Counted from the first letter of the stretch, positions 38,953 to 48,959 are shown. The stretch: DNA of 64,000 nt from Neohoeflea coraliihabitans (GCF_019334345.1 NZ_JAHWQX010000002.1:434001-498000), one strand, 5' to 3'. Translations and numbers: made by a program. The notes: a model not told the origin generated them from the sequence alone.

Positions 38953-40214
38953 AGATCCTTGTGGTTACCCAGTACTTCTGGCCCGAGACCTTCAAGATCA
39001 ATGAGCTGGTGGCACATCTCGTCGGTCAAGGGCACACGGTCACGGTTCTGACCGGTCCCCCCAACTACCCCGGCGGAGGGATCTTTGCCGAGTTTCGCGA
39101 GAACCCCGATCGTTTCGCGCGCTACGAGGGCGCGGAAGTGTTGCGTGTTCCGCTCGTGGCACGCGGCAATCGCGGCCTGACGCTGATGGCCAACTATCTG
39201 TCCTTTGCGCTAACTGGCAGCCTGTTGGGTCCCTGGAAGCTGCGCGGCCGGAAACAGGATGCCATACTGGTGTTCGCCCCCTCTCCCAGCACAGTCGGCC
39301 TGCCGGCACTGGCAGCGCGGCTCTTTCTCGGTGGCAGGGTGATCTACTGGCTGCAGGATTTGTGGCCCGAATCCCTGCGCGCGGTCGGCGCGTTGCGGCC
39401 GGGCCCGACGCTTTCAATGCTGAATGCGGTTAGCCGCTTCATCTATCGTCGATGCGACCTGCTTTTGGCCCCGGCGCGCAGCCTTTGCCGGCAGCTGGCA
39501 ACGGAGTTCGGCTCGTCCGTGCGCGTCGAGTATCTGCCGAACTGGGTTGATAAAGCAGCGGATGATGATGTCGTCGCACAGCCTGCTGCGGGGCCGCCGA
39601 AGGACCCTTCGATCTTCGATATCGTCTACGCCGGAAACATTGGCGATGCGCAGGACCTGCCGGCCCTCCTGGATGCGGCGGAGGCGCTGCGCGACGAGCC
39701 GGTCCGCTGGCTGGTTGCCGGGACGGGCCGGCGCGCGGCATGGCTGGAAGAGGCCATTCGCAATCGAGATCTTACCGCGCAGGTTCGACTCATCGGGGTG
39801 TATCCGCGCGACCAGATGCCTGCCATTTTCCGCAGGGCCGATGCGCTGATCGTCTCGCTGAAACGCGATCCGGTGTTTGCGGCAACGGTGCCGACCCGGC
39901 TGCAGAGCTATCTCGCGGCCGGCCGGCCGATTCTCGGCATGATCGACGGCGAAGCGGCCGATATCATTGAGCGGTCAGGCGCCGGCCTTGCCTGTCCGGC
40001 CGGCAACTGGCAGCGTCTTGCGCACAATGTGCGGTCTCTGATGTCGATGGATGCGGATGTGCGGGACGCGATGGGCGCGCGCGGCCAGGCGTTCGCCCGC
40101 CAGGAGTTTGACCGCAGCACCCAGCTTGCACGGCTCGATGCCTGGCTGTCCGAAACAAATTCCCCGGCATCGCGAGAGCAAGAGCGAGGACAGGACCGCT
40201 CTTTCACCCGGTGA
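38949..40214 (+). CDS. GT4 glycosyltransferase, WbuB-like
   Basis: 421 residues. The N-domain opens [18 protein letters not shown] and GPPNYPGGG, the pattern of WbuB/CapM-type transferases that use UDP-L-FucNAc or similar donors. The C-domain has [12 protein letters not shown] and the family region around [14 protein letters not shown]. Directly behind the dehydratase and 2-epimerase, it very likely transfers the sugar they make. Confidence 0.88.
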   Translation: MKILVVTQYFWPETFKINELVAHLVGQGHTVTVLTGPPNYPGGGIFAEFRENPDRFARYEGAEVLRVPLVARGNRGLTLMANYLSFALTGSLLGPWKLRGRKQDAILVFAPSPSTVGLPALAARLFLGGRVIYWLQDLWPESLRAVGALRPGPTLSMLNAVSRFIYRRCDLLLAPARSLCRQLATEFGSSVRVEYLPNWVDKAADDDVVAQPAAGPPKDPSIFDIVYAGNIGDAQDLPALLDAAEALRDEPVRWLVAGTGRRAAWLEEAIRNRDLTAQVRLIGVYPRDQMPAIFRRADALIVSLKRDPVFAATVPTRLQSYLAAGRPILGMIDGEAADIIERSGAGLACPAGNWQRLAHNVRSLMSMDADVRDAMGARGQAFARQEFDRSTQLARLDAWLSETNSPASREQERGQDRSFTR

Positions 40215-40266
40215 ATTGCAACAGGGCAGCGGCGCACCCCTTCAAGCTTCGCGAACGGGCTCCCGG

Positions 40267-40980
40267 CTATGCGGACAAAAAGAGTTGCCGCCGCTCCTCG
40301 AACATCGACTGGGCGACGGCATAATCTTCCGGCCGGCCGATGTCGAGCCACTGGCAGTCCTGCTTGGTGCAGTGAACCTTCTTGCCGTCCGCCAATAGCG
40401 TGCGCAGGAGTTGCGGCATATCGAGATAGCGGCCCTCAACAAGATGCGGCGCCACGGCGTGGCTCTCGAGAACATAGAGCCCCATGCTGACGAGATGGCG
40501 ATAGGACGGCTTCTCCCGATAGGCCATCAGGCGCATGTCTGCATCCGCCTCCACCAACCCGAAGTCGATCGGGAACTCGCGCTCGGCTACTGCGACTGAT
40601 GCGGCGCCACCCTCGCGAACATGCTCTCTGACCATGGCCGCGACATCGAAACTGGTCAGGAGATCACCGTTGGTGACGATGAACCGCTCGCCGAGCTGGT
40701 CGAGCACCGAGGCGATCGGGCCGGCTGTGCCAAGCGGCTTGTCTTCCAGACTATAGGAAATCTTCAGCCCGAACTTTCGTCCGTCGCCGCAAAAGGCCCG
40801 GATCAGATGATGCAGATGGTTGACCGCCAACACCACCTCGTCGACCCCGGCCGCCTGCAGTTGCCGCAGCAAGAGTTCGATGACCGGCATGTCGCCAATC
40901 GGCACCAGCGGCTTGGGCAGCACAGCAGTATAGGGTCCGAGACGGGTTCCTTTCCCGCCTGCCATGACAACTGCCTTCAT
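40267..40980 (-). CDS. Sugar-1-phosphate nucleotidyltransferase
   Basis: 237 residues with the nucleotide-binding signature MAGGKGTRLGPYTAVLPKPLVPIG at the N-terminus and the metal-binding NGDLLTSFD region near residue 95. It is the short RmlA/MPG1-like form without an acyltransferase domain. It is 33 bp downstream of the LegB-like gene in the same orientation, so the two probably supply one NDP-keto sugar. The base (UDP, GDP or CDP) cannot be told. Confidence 0.85.
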   Translation of the reverse strand: MKAVVMAGGKGTRLGPYTAVLPKPLVPIGDMPVIELLLRQLQAAGVDEVVLAVNHLHHLIRAFCGDGRKFGLKISYSLEDKPLGTAGPIASVLDQLGERFIVTNGDLLTSFDVAAMVREHVREGGAASVAVAEREFPIDFGLVEADADMRLMAYREKPSYRHLVSMGLYVLESHAVAPHLVEGRYLDMPQLLRTLLADGKKVHCTKQDCQWLDIGRPEDYAVAQSMFEERRQLFLSA

Positions 40981-41013
40981 CGGCCAAACTCCCGGTCCCT
41001 CAAATCCATAACA

Positions 41014-42003
41014 TCACACGCCGTATTCATCGCTGCGGTAAGATTCAATGTTTTCGCGCAGGTAATCGATCGTGGCGTTCAATCCATCGTCAAGGGACGT
41101 TGTCGGCTCCCAGCCGAGCCGCGCCTTTGCCCTGGAATTGTCGGAGATCAGCTTCTTGACTTCGCTGGCCGCCGGTCGGATGCGCGCGCTGTCCACGCGG
41201 ATTGGCTTGTCGACACCCATCAGCGCAAGAATGCGTTCGGCGAACCAGCCAATACTGTGGGTCTCACCGCATCCGAGATTGCAGGTCTCGCCTTCGACCC
41301 CTTCAGCCAGGCCAGCGCGCAGAAAGCCGGCAGCAGTGTCGGTGACAAAGGTCATGTCGCGTTCTGGATCCAGAGCGCCAAGCATGATCGTGTCGCGGCT
41401 GAGCGCCTGGGAGATGATCGTCGGAATGAACGCACGGTTCGATTGCCGCGGACCATAGGTGTTGAAGGGACGCACGGTGGTGACCGGCACCCCGAAGGAC
41501 CGATGATAGCTCTCGGCGATCTTGTCGGCGCCGATCTTCGAGGCTGAATAGGGCGACTGCCCCTGCAACGGGTGATCCTCATCAATCGGCGTGCGCAAAG
41601 CCGTTCCGTAAACCTCTGATGTCGAGGTGTGGACGACGCGGCTTGTGCCCAGCCGGCGGGCCGCCTCAAGCACGTTGAGCGTGCCCTCGACATTGGTTCG
41701 CACATAGCTGCGTGGCGCCAGATACGAATAGGGAATGGCGATCAACGCTGCGAGATGAAAGACGATGTCATGGCCGGCGACGGCCGACATGACGAAATCC
41801 GAATCATCGACGGTGCCGCTGACGATCTTGATTTCGGCTCGCATTTCAGGCGCCAGTTGGGCAAGCATGCCGCGATCGCCGCTCGAATTGTAGCGGACCA
41901 TCGCGGTAACCGATGCCCCTTCACGGACAAGAGCTTCGGTCAGGTGGCTGCCGATAAAGCCGCCAGCTCCAGTGACGAGCACCTTTCTTCCTGCATAATT
42001 CAC
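41014..42003 (-). CDS. NAD-dependent sugar-nucleotide 4,6-dehydratase, LegB-like
   Basis: 329 residues, extended SDR. GAGGFIGSHLTE binds NAD, and HTSTSEVYG with YSASK (YxxxK) forms the active site. The N-terminus (MNYAGRKVLVTGAGGFIGSH) and length resemble LegB of legionaminic acid synthesis, which forms a 4-keto-6-deoxy-HexNAc nucleotide. No aminotransferase or NeuB-like gene is in the window, so the end product is open. Confidence 0.82.
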   Translation of the reverse strand: MNYAGRKVLVTGAGGFIGSHLTEALVREGASVTAMVRYNSSGDRGMLAQLAPEMRAEIKIVSGTVDDSDFVMSAVAGHDIVFHLAALIAIPYSYLAPRSYVRTNVEGTLNVLEAARRLGTSRVVHTSTSEVYGTALRTPIDEDHPLQGQSPYSASKIGADKIAESYHRSFGVPVTTVRPFNTYGPRQSNRAFIPTIISQALSRDTIMLGALDPERDMTFVTDTAAGFLRAGLAEGVEGETCNLGCGETHSIGWFAERILALMGVDKPIRVDSARIRPAASEVKKLISDNSRAKARLGWEPTTSLDDGLNATIDYLRENIESYRSDEYGV

Positions 42004-42244
42004 TTGAATTTGGCCCCCGCCTGCCGGTCACGACACCTACCACAGTGCAGCGATATCCAGAGTGTCTAATGTTCGATTCTACCGGCAGGGGCAACAGCGC
42101 ATTGTTTCGTCGAGGTCACAGTGCAGAATATTCCGGTGCTTCATCCCAGTAAAATACGCGAAATCGTGAACTGGCGTTGCTGTCCTGCGAAGCCCAAGTG
42201 CGAGTATCTTGCACACTGGCTGGCAACCCGATATCAGCGCCGTC

Positions 42245-42988
42245 ATGTTCTATCTGCAATGCACCGGCCGTTCCGGCTCGACCTTTCTGCGCGATCTGCT
42301 GAATTCTCACCCGTCCATCCGGATGAAGGGGGAATTCCTCAATCCCAATCCCAACGCCCGCAACACCTTGCACGACTTCTGGGCGCAACTGGTGCAGGAC
42401 GATCGCGCGTGGATCGTGCCTGTTCGCCGCGCGGAAATGGTGTCTCGATTTTTCGAGGCTCAATGCTCGGATGGCGGCGATGTCGTGGGTTACGATCTCA
42501 AGCTGGAATACCTCGCCGGCGAACCGACACTGTTCAACCCGCTTTTCGCGCATGTCGATCGGGTGGTGCTTCTGAAACGTCGAAATCTGCTGCATCAACT
42601 GGTATCAAATGACACCATGCGAGCGCGGATTGCGTCCGGAGTGACTGCTGTCCACAGCTCGGAGACGCCGGCCCCCGTCAAGATTTCGCTTGATCCCGTT
42701 CATGCTGTTGCGAGGATGCGCGCAACATCGCGTCTGGTCTCGCAATACGAGGCGAAAGTGCGGGAGATCAAGCCAGTCTTCGAGATCTTCTATGAAGACC
42801 TGGCGCAGGCGAACCGGGCTGAACTGCTTGGCGAATTGCAGGCTTTTCTCGGCGTCGAACCCCGCCAACTCACGTCATCACTGAGCAAGCAGAACCCCTA
42901 TCCTCTCGAGGAAACGATTGCCAATTTTCCGGCCGTGGCTGCGGCGCTCGCCGAAACTGAATTCGCCAGCTTTCTGGAGGGCAGATGA
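42245..42988 (+). CDS. Sulfotransferase family protein (third of three)
   Basis: 247 residues from ATG 42245; TTG 42209 is the other in-frame option and neither has a clear ribosome site. CTGRSGSTFLRDLLNSHP (about residues 6-23) is the PAPS loop of a Stf0-like or Sulfotransfer_3-like protein, and VVLLKRRNLLHQLVS (about residue 105) carries the 3'-phosphate contacts. It belongs to a different branch from the two HIPKTAG-type proteins. Confidence 0.78.
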   Translation: MFYLQCTGRSGSTFLRDLLNSHPSIRMKGEFLNPNPNARNTLHDFWAQLVQDDRAWIVPVRRAEMVSRFFEAQCSDGGDVVGYDLKLEYLAGEPTLFNPLFAHVDRVVLLKRRNLLHQLVSNDTMRARIASGVTAVHSSETPAPVKISLDPVHAVARMRATSRLVSQYEAKVREIKPVFEIFYEDLAQANRAELLGELQAFLGVEPRQLTSSLSKQNPYPLEETIANFPAVAAALAETEFASFLEGR

Positions 42989-43043
42989 TGCCCTTGGATG
43001 GCGCTGGGCGGCTTGCCAGCGCGCATAGGGCTTACCCTGCGGC

Positions 43044-43958
43044 ATGATGAAAAGTGCAGCACCCGTGTTGGTTGTCGGCGCCGCCGGTTTCATCGGATCC
43101 CAAGTCTGTCAGGCGTTGCGGAGCCGCGGACTGCCTTTCTTCGGGATTTCCCGCGATGCGATCTTCACCCCGCAAAACCACGGCCTTTGCCGCACCCCTG
43201 GCGACCCACTGAAATTTGTGGGCAGCCGCAGGTGGAAAGCGGTCATATTTGTCGCTGGCTCGCCGTTGGCACATGATGCGCCGGACGCGACTGACGCGCA
43301 GGCCCGGTCCGTCGATCGCCTTCTGATGCAGCTTTCTCCGGACAGCCGGCCGGTTTTCGTCTATGCCAGTTCAGCCCTGGTTTATGGTCGCCGCAAGACG
43401 GTTCAGCCGCTGGCCGAAAGCGCCGCGCTGCAGCCCGGATCGCCCTATGCCGAAAGCAAGCTGATCTGTGAGGATCTGCTGTTGCAGGAGGAGAGCGGAA
43501 AAAACCGCGCTGCCGTCCGCATCGCGCGGCTGTTCAATGTGGCGGGCCGCGGTCAGCAGGTCGGGATCATTGCCGACCTAGCCGGGCAGGTGGCGGAGAT
43601 GCGGCACGGCAATCGCGAGACATTCTTCCTGCGTTCGGATGGTTTTATCCTCGATCTGACCGACGTCAGGGACGTGGCCAACGGGCTGATCGATTTCGCC
43701 TGCGCCCCAAAGGCGCCAACGATCGTCAATCTCTGCTCGGGCCGGCCTTTGCACGCCGCCGATCTGGTCGAAGCCGCCCAAAGGGTGGCAGGGCGCCCGG
43801 CGCCATGCGAATTCGGCTCTCGCGGTGGTCCCGCTGAAGCTCTGATTGGAGATGGCAAACTGGCCGCAGATACGCTGGGTTGGCGCCCGCATTATACGGT
43901 CGACGAGACGCTGGACGACGCTGCCAGCAATCACCCGGCCGCCGGCTGCGTTCAATGA
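43044..43958 (+). CDS. NAD-dependent epimerase/dehydratase (extended SDR)
   Basis: 304 residues. VVGAAGFIGSQ binds the cofactor, and YASSALVYG with YAESK forms the active site. The specific sugar is not evident. Its stop overlaps the next start (ATGA), so it is translated together with the GT4 gene. Start ATG 43044; ATG 43047 is equally possible. Confidence 0.82.
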   Translation: MMKSAAPVLVVGAAGFIGSQVCQALRSRGLPFFGISRDAIFTPQNHGLCRTPGDPLKFVGSRRWKAVIFVAGSPLAHDAPDATDAQARSVDRLLMQLSPDSRPVFVYASSALVYGRRKTVQPLAESAALQPGSPYAESKLICEDLLLQEESGKNRAAVRIARLFNVAGRGQQVGIIADLAGQVAEMRHGNRETFFLRSDGFILDLTDVRDVANGLIDFACAPKAPTIVNLCSGRPLHAADLVEAAQRVAGRPAPCEFGSRGGPAEALIGDGKLAADTLGWRPHYTVDETLDDAASNHPAAGCVQ

Positions 43959-45328
43959 GCTCGGCTGGTGACGCAATGGCCAGCCAGCCGCGCAATGGTT
44001 CGGCCCCTTTGCAGGTTCTTCTGATCGATTTCGACCTGTTCTCGACAATCGGCGGCGGCCAGTCCTTCTATCGGAAGATCATCGAACGCTGCCCGGGCAT
44101 AGAGTTCACCTATTTCAGCACCGGTGCCGACCTGATGCGCGCCGATCTACCCGCCAACGCCAGACCGTTGCGGCTCGCAGAACCGCGGGGGGTTGGGCGG
44201 TATCGCCGGCGTCTCGACACACGCGACATGGTCACGTGGCTGCAGATCCGCGCCTATGCAATTGCTGCCACCGTGGAAGGCCAGCATTACGATTGTGTCG
44301 AGATCCCCGCCTATGTCCCGATCGGGGCGCTGCTGGCGGAGACATTCCCGTTGTTTGGTGTCACTGCCGAGCGTTGGGTCGTCGCTCTTCTGGGCTGGTT
44401 GAGCGTGGGCATGGCCAACGGTTACGACGCAAAGGCGCTGGCGCCGGTCATCAGCGACGTTGCGACCCTGGAACACGACATGCTGGCGATGGCGGACGTA
44501 ACCTATGCCATTTCCGACCTGTATGCCGACCACGAGCCGGGCGGCCGCCGTTCGATTGTCATCGACATGCATGACACCACCACATTGGGCCCCCTGCCCG
44601 CCCCCCGCAGCGCCGTCAAGGCGCGGCCTGACATCTGGTTCGTCGGACGCCTTGACCGCAACAAGGGGCCGGATCTGTTCGTAGATTTAATGGCCGATAT
44701 CCCGCCCGCACTTTACGGCAGCTGCCTTGTGGCGGGACCTGACATGGTGAAGGAGAGCGGGGAATCCTGGTCGAGAACGCTGACGGCGCAGGCCGCTGGC
44801 AAAGGCCTGCAGTTGAGCTACGCGGGAACAATGACGGACGCAGAGCTGCAGGAGCGCGTGTTCGACGGTATCAACGTGGTGGTCGTGCCCTCGCGCACCG
44901 ATACCTTCAACTATGTCGCGCTGGAGGCGGTCGAACGCGGCAACCCGCTTGTGGTATCGCGCCGGGCGGGCGTGCACGAATTCTTGAGCACGCATCATCC
45001 TGACCTGCCGGTGATTGCGCTCGATCCCGAAGACCTCGGACCCGCAGCCCAGGCACTGACAAGCTTCCTCGAGCATTTCCAAAGCCGCCATTCCGCCTAT
45101 CGCGCCGCCCGCGCGGCGATGGACTGGCGCGCTCCCCGCTCCGACTTCATGCTGACAGTCTACCGCGCCGCGCCGGTGCCTAGCTCACGACGGCGACGCG
45201 GGTCAGCGGCATTCCTGCGCAAGCCGCGCTCGCGCGCCTCACACGTGGTGCATAGCCTCCGGCACGCTGCGCGCCGTGCTCCAGGATGGCTGGCGCGCCG
45301 TTGGCGCAAGATGCGCAGCAGGAGCTGA
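43955..45328 (+). CDS. GT4-like glycosyltransferase, paralogue of the fused enzyme at 29231-31495
   Basis: 457 residues from ATG 43955. It shares FSTIGGGQSFY, LLGWLSVG, VGRLDRNKGPDLFVD and PSRTDTFNYVALEAV with the N-terminal half of the fused GT4-GT2 protein, but has no GT2 part. The C-terminal 50 residues are unusually rich in Arg, perhaps for membrane contact. It is convergent with the reductase gene. Confidence 0.88.
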   Translation: MSSAGDAMASQPRNGSAPLQVLLIDFDLFSTIGGGQSFYRKIIERCPGIEFTYFSTGADLMRADLPANARPLRLAEPRGVGRYRRRLDTRDMVTWLQIRAYAIAATVEGQHYDCVEIPAYVPIGALLAETFPLFGVTAERWVVALLGWLSVGMANGYDAKALAPVISDVATLEHDMLAMADVTYAISDLYADHEPGGRRSIVIDMHDTTTLGPLPAPRSAVKARPDIWFVGRLDRNKGPDLFVDLMADIPPALYGSCLVAGPDMVKESGESWSRTLTAQAAGKGLQLSYAGTMTDAELQERVFDGINVVVVPSRTDTFNYVALEAVERGNPLVVSRRAGVHEFLSTHHPDLPVIALDPEDLGPAAQALTSFLEHFQSRHSAYRAARAAMDWRAPRSDFMLTVYRAAPVPSSRRRRGSAAFLRKPRSRASHVVHSLRHAARRAPGWLARRWRKMRSRS

Positions 45329-45368
45329 CAGCGCAGGCCCATTTGGTCTCGGACTGCCGGGATGCTTC

Positions 45369-46223
45369 TTAACCGAACACCCTCATTGCCTCGATGAGAT
45401 CTGGCCAGGCTGGGGGCACGTAGCCTGTTGCAATACTGAACCGGCTGGCGTCGAGCGACCGGTCGATGACGACGCCCGGGTCGGGCTTAATCGTCACCGG
45501 AGAGCCATAGGTGCGCTTGAACAGCTGCAACAGGTCGTGCTTGGCGATTGGTTGCCCGGCGACATGATAGAGGCCGCTGATGTCGGGTTTCGGCAGAACG
45601 TGATCCCGGATCAGCCGCGCGAGTTCCACGGTCGGCAAGCCGGAGAAAATGGCACGGGTGTAGCCCGACACTTCGCCGTTCTGTGCCAGAAACCACTGCA
45701 AGAGGCCATTGTTTCCCTCAAGTTCCGGGCCGATGATCGAAGTGCGCAGCGTCAGCGCTCCGCCCTCGGTGGTCTCCCCGAGCAACTTCGACAGGCCGTA
45801 GACATCTCGTGCCGTCGGCGCGTCCATTTCGCTGTAGGCGCCGCATGCGCCATCGAAGACGCAGTCCGTGCTGATATGGATAAACCGCGCGCCCCGCTCT
45901 TGGCAGACCCGGGCCATCTGGTGGGGAAACAGCGCATTAAGGGGAATGGCTGCGAGCGGATCGGCGCCGGTCGCCCGCTGCTTGATCAGGCCGATACAGT
46001 TGATCACCGCCTCGGGTTCCAGCTTGGCAATCAGCGCTGCAACGCCGCCGGGGTCGCCGGCATCGACTCCGGAGATCAGACGAGGTTGCAGCGCCTCAGG
46101 CAGACGCTCTGCAAGACGGGGGCTACGGCATGTTCCCCACACGTCGAGATGCTGCGCATCCGACAACAAGCGGAAAGCCACATGGCCCAACATGCCGGTT
46201 GCGCCCAGAACCAGAACCTTCAT
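45369..46223 (-). CDS. RmlD-like sugar-nucleotide reductase (SDR)
   Basis: 284 residues from ATG 46223 with GAGGA upstream. GATGMLGHVAF binds NAD(P)H, and HISTDCVFDG with YGLSK form the RmlD active site. RmlD itself makes dTDP-L-rhamnose, but no rmlABC genes are here. WbvR-type RmlD relatives reduce the 4-keto intermediate of UDP-L-QuiNAc/L-RhaNAc synthesis, which fits the dehydratase and 2-epimerase at 36701-38952 (inference). Confidence 0.82.
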   Translation of the reverse strand: MKVLVLGATGMLGHVAFRLLSDAQHLDVWGTCRSPRLAERLPEALQPRLISGVDAGDPGGVAALIAKLEPEAVINCIGLIKQRATGADPLAAIPLNALFPHQMARVCQERGARFIHISTDCVFDGACGAYSEMDAPTARDVYGLSKLLGETTEGGALTLRTSIIGPELEGNNGLLQWFLAQNGEVSGYTRAIFSGLPTVELARLIRDHVLPKPDISGLYHVAGQPIAKHDLLQLFKRTYGSPVTIKPDPGVVIDRSLDASRFSIATGYVPPAWPDLIEAMRVFG

Positions 46224-46334
46224 CGGCAATCCTCATTTCTTCGTCGCGTCTGCCGGCTTGTGTAGCCAACACGCTGCCCGACAGCAAATAGCGGTGGTGA
46301 GTGGCCGATTGAACTGCTGAGGTGCTTGCCCGGC

Positions 46335-48116
46335 CTATAATCTGTGGAGCATGCGGCGGCGGATGTACCATGCCCGCGCCCGGCGCCATGTCGTGGCTGG
46401 TCCCAGGCGCAGCAGGCTTGTGGTGCCGCGGCGCAGCAGCCGCCAGATGTCGGTGGCCGCCAACGGCAGCGCGAACGGCGATCTCCAGATCTTTTTGTGC
46501 TGCACGAGCGAAGATGCGCCACGGCGCAGATCGAGGCTCAGTGCCTCGGCGAGCTGGCTCAGTTCGGGCTTATGGCCCGCATGGGCCGGATGCTGGAGAC
46601 AATGGGCGAGAATATTGGCGATGCCGGCGCGATAGCGTTGGGGATCGACGCTCGCCGATTGTCGCGACAGGCGGACGCGGGTCAATGCCGCGGGTATCGC
46701 GCCTAGTGCATGATGCGCGGCAATATCGATCCAGGCGACGCCATCCTCGCCGACCGTCAAAGCCTCGGGAAAGGGATGGTGCAGCGCAACGTCGCGGCGC
46801 AGCATGACCGTCGGGGTGGCGATCGGGCATGTCGCGATGATGGCCGGATAGACCTGCCCGGCGAAATAGCTCGTGTCGATCGTCTCGGCCGAGCCTTCCT
46901 CGCGGCTGACCTCATAGGATGTGTGGCTGAAGGCCAGATCCTCGCGCAGCATGTGGGCCAGTTGCAGCGACAGCTTGCCATCGCAGAAACGATCATCGGA
47001 ATCGAGAAAGGCAACGTAGCTGCCGCGCGCCTGGCGAACGCCAAAATTGCGCGCTGATGCGGCGCCCATGGGCGCCTGGCGAAAGCAACGAAGGCGAGGG
47101 TCGCTTTCGGCGATGTCACGGAGGGGACCGACATCGTCGTCCGATCCATCATCAACGAGAAGCAGTTCGAGATTGCGATGATCCTGGGCGAGGACAGAGC
47201 GAACGGCTTCGATGGTCCAGTCGATGCGGTTCCGGAAGGGAATGATCACCGAAATCAAGGTGGACTGCAAAACCTTCCTCGCCGTGTCGCTGGCCAATGG
47301 CGCGACCGCGGCGTAGGGGGTGGCCGCAAGGAAGGCCGCCAGATGCATCAGATAGCGGTAATGCGTTCCTTCGGTCCGTTCCGCCTCAGCCGGAGAGACT
47401 TCGGTGACGAAGCGGCGCCAGAGTGCTTCCCCCTCCTCCACCGCGGTCGGGATGGTCTTGCTGCCCTGAGCCGGATGCACGCGCGACTGCACGAGTATCG
47501 CTGGATCGTAATGAACGGCGGCGCGCGGAAACATCCGCAACCACAGGTCATAATCCTGAGTGCAGGCCAGACTCTCGTCAAAAGGCCGGTCTGACGGGAA
47601 GCAGGTGCGCGGGATCAGCAATGTGCAGCCATGCACCGCACCGCGGCTGAGGGCGAAGAGAGGCTTTGATAGCTGCTCATGTGAAGCGGTCTCGTGGGGA
47701 CAAACGAAACCCTTGGAGCGGTCGTTCTCATCGATCAGTTGATAGGGGCCGAACAGAATTGTCTGCCGATCTTCCAGGCTGCACAGGACGGAAACCTGGT
47801 GCGCCACCTTCGTCGGAAGGTAGAGATCATCATGGCTGAGCCAGGAGAAATATGAGCCTGACATGGCCGCGATGCCAGCATTCAGCGCCGAGCCGCAGCC
47901 GCCGTTTTCCTTCTCGATATAGGAAATCCGCGATCCGTATCGGCGGGCGATGGCGGCGGTGGCACCCTCATCGCTTGATCCGTCATTGACGACGATGATC
48001 TCGATGCGGGGATAAGTCTGGGCGAGGGCACTGTCGATGGCGCGCGCGAGATAATTGGCACCGTTGTAGACGGGGATGACAATCGACACGAGGGGTTCAA
48101 ATTCGCCTGCTGGCAT
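46335..48116 (-). CDS. Glycosyltransferase with two tandem GT2 domains, paralogue of 32425-34092
   Basis: 593 residues. Domain 1 from about residue 8 (VSIVIPVYNGANYLARAI, WLSHDDLYLP). Domain 2 from about residue 288 (ISVIIPFRNRIDWTIEAV, AFLDSDDRF). The shared sentence-like motifs with the 555-residue protein show an old duplication within the locus. A hydrophobic C-terminal tail ends in Arg-rich sequence. Confidence 0.88.
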   Translation of the reverse strand: MPAGEFEPLVSIVIPVYNGANYLARAIDSALAQTYPRIEIIVVNDGSSDEGATAAIARRYGSRISYIEKENGGCGSALNAGIAAMSGSYFSWLSHDDLYLPTKVAHQVSVLCSLEDRQTILFGPYQLIDENDRSKGFVCPHETASHEQLSKPLFALSRGAVHGCTLLIPRTCFPSDRPFDESLACTQDYDLWLRMFPRAAVHYDPAILVQSRVHPAQGSKTIPTAVEEGEALWRRFVTEVSPAEAERTEGTHYRYLMHLAAFLAATPYAAVAPLASDTARKVLQSTLISVIIPFRNRIDWTIEAVRSVLAQDHRNLELLLVDDGSDDDVGPLRDIAESDPRLRCFRQAPMGAASARNFGVRQARGSYVAFLDSDDRFCDGKLSLQLAHMLREDLAFSHTSYEVSREEGSAETIDTSYFAGQVYPAIIATCPIATPTVMLRRDVALHHPFPEALTVGEDGVAWIDIAAHHALGAIPAALTRVRLSRQSASVDPQRYRAGIANILAHCLQHPAHAGHKPELSQLAEALSLDLRRGASSLVQHKKIWRSPFALPLAATDIWRLLRRGTTSLLRLGPATTWRRARAWYIRRRMLHRL

Positions 48117-48300
48117 GCAGAGGCCCTAACGAGTGGCTAGCGATCGTTCGCAAGCGCCAGGTGCGGCGATGGAGATCTTGATGATTGCACGATTGCCGGT
48201 CGATACCACGAATCGGTGCCGGAAAAAACGGGCCGACGCCGCCATCGTAGCTGTGGCGTGCACAGCCGACGGCCCAGGTTTTCCGCTTTGCTATTCACGG

Positions 48301-48891
48301 CTACTTCAATGCGGCAAAGATCGCGTCGAGGATCCTGAGGTGATCCTCGGGATCGTCGCCCTCCGACACGGCGAGGGCCGCCCGGTCAAAGAGCGCCGAG
48401 AGCTGGACCGTCAGCGCCTCGAGGGGCAAGCGCTGGATGTGACCGGCGTCCATCGCTTCTGACAGTCCCGTTCGCAATGCGTCGGCCGAAGTCTCCCGAT
48501 CAATCTGGCTCAACTCCGATTGCCCGAGAACAGCCGGTCCATCGAGCAGCATGATCCGAACACGTCCCTTGTCGGACATTGCCTTGAGATAACCGCGGCT
48601 GCCGTCGCGCAGGGCGTCGAGAGCTGATCCCGGCTGCTCCCCTACCGCGGTCGTAATCTCATCGGCGACGGCAGCGTATTCCTGCCGGACCACAGCGCGG
48701 AAAAGCGCCAGCTTGTCCTCGAAGTGATGATAGAGCGCGCCGCGTGTGACCCCCGCCGCCGTGACGATCTCAGGCGTCGAGGTTTCGGCATATCCCTTTT
48801 CGGAAAACAATCTCCTCGCAGCGCTTATCAGTGCCAAGCGGGTTGCTTCGGTGCGGGCTTTGTTGGAGCGACTCTCATTTTTCTGTTGCAT
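48301..48891 (-). CDS. TetR-family transcriptional repressor
   Basis: 196 residues. N-terminal HTH ([36 protein letters not shown], about residues 17-63), then a ligand-binding domain of TetR type. The start codon at 48891 lies 1 bp from a palindrome (48893-48907) and has no ribosome site, so translation may be leaderless. It is divergent from a VOC protein and probably represses both. Confidence 0.88.
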   Translation of the reverse strand: MQQKNESRSNKARTEATRLALISAARRLFSEKGYAETSTPEIVTAAGVTRGALYHHFEDKLALFRAVVRQEYAAVADEITTAVGEQPGSALDALRDGSRGYLKAMSDKGRVRIMLLDGPAVLGQSELSQIDRETSADALRTGLSEAMDAGHIQRLPLEALTVQLSALFDRAALAVSEGDDPEDHLRILDAIFAALK

Positions 48892-48892
48892 G

Positions 48893-48907
48893 CATACAGC
48901 CTGTATG
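48893..48907. promoter_or_regulatory. TetR operator 1
   Basis: Perfect palindrome CATACAG-C-CTGTATG (7-bp arms) immediately upstream of the tetR start codon. Its centre is 30 bp from that of operator 2, about three helical turns. Confidence 0.75.
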
Positions 48908-48921
48908 TATATTGAGCGGTG

Positions 48922-48938
48922 ACATACAGACTGTATGT
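48922..48938. promoter_or_regulatory. TetR operator 2
   Basis: Perfect palindrome ACATACAG-A-CTGTATGT (8-bp arms). It covers the space between a TTGAGC-like -35 (48912-48917) and a TATGTA-like -10 (48934-48939) for the VOC gene, so binding would block transcription. Confidence 0.78.
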
Positions 48939-48959
48939 ATCATAGGTAGGAGAAGCAAG

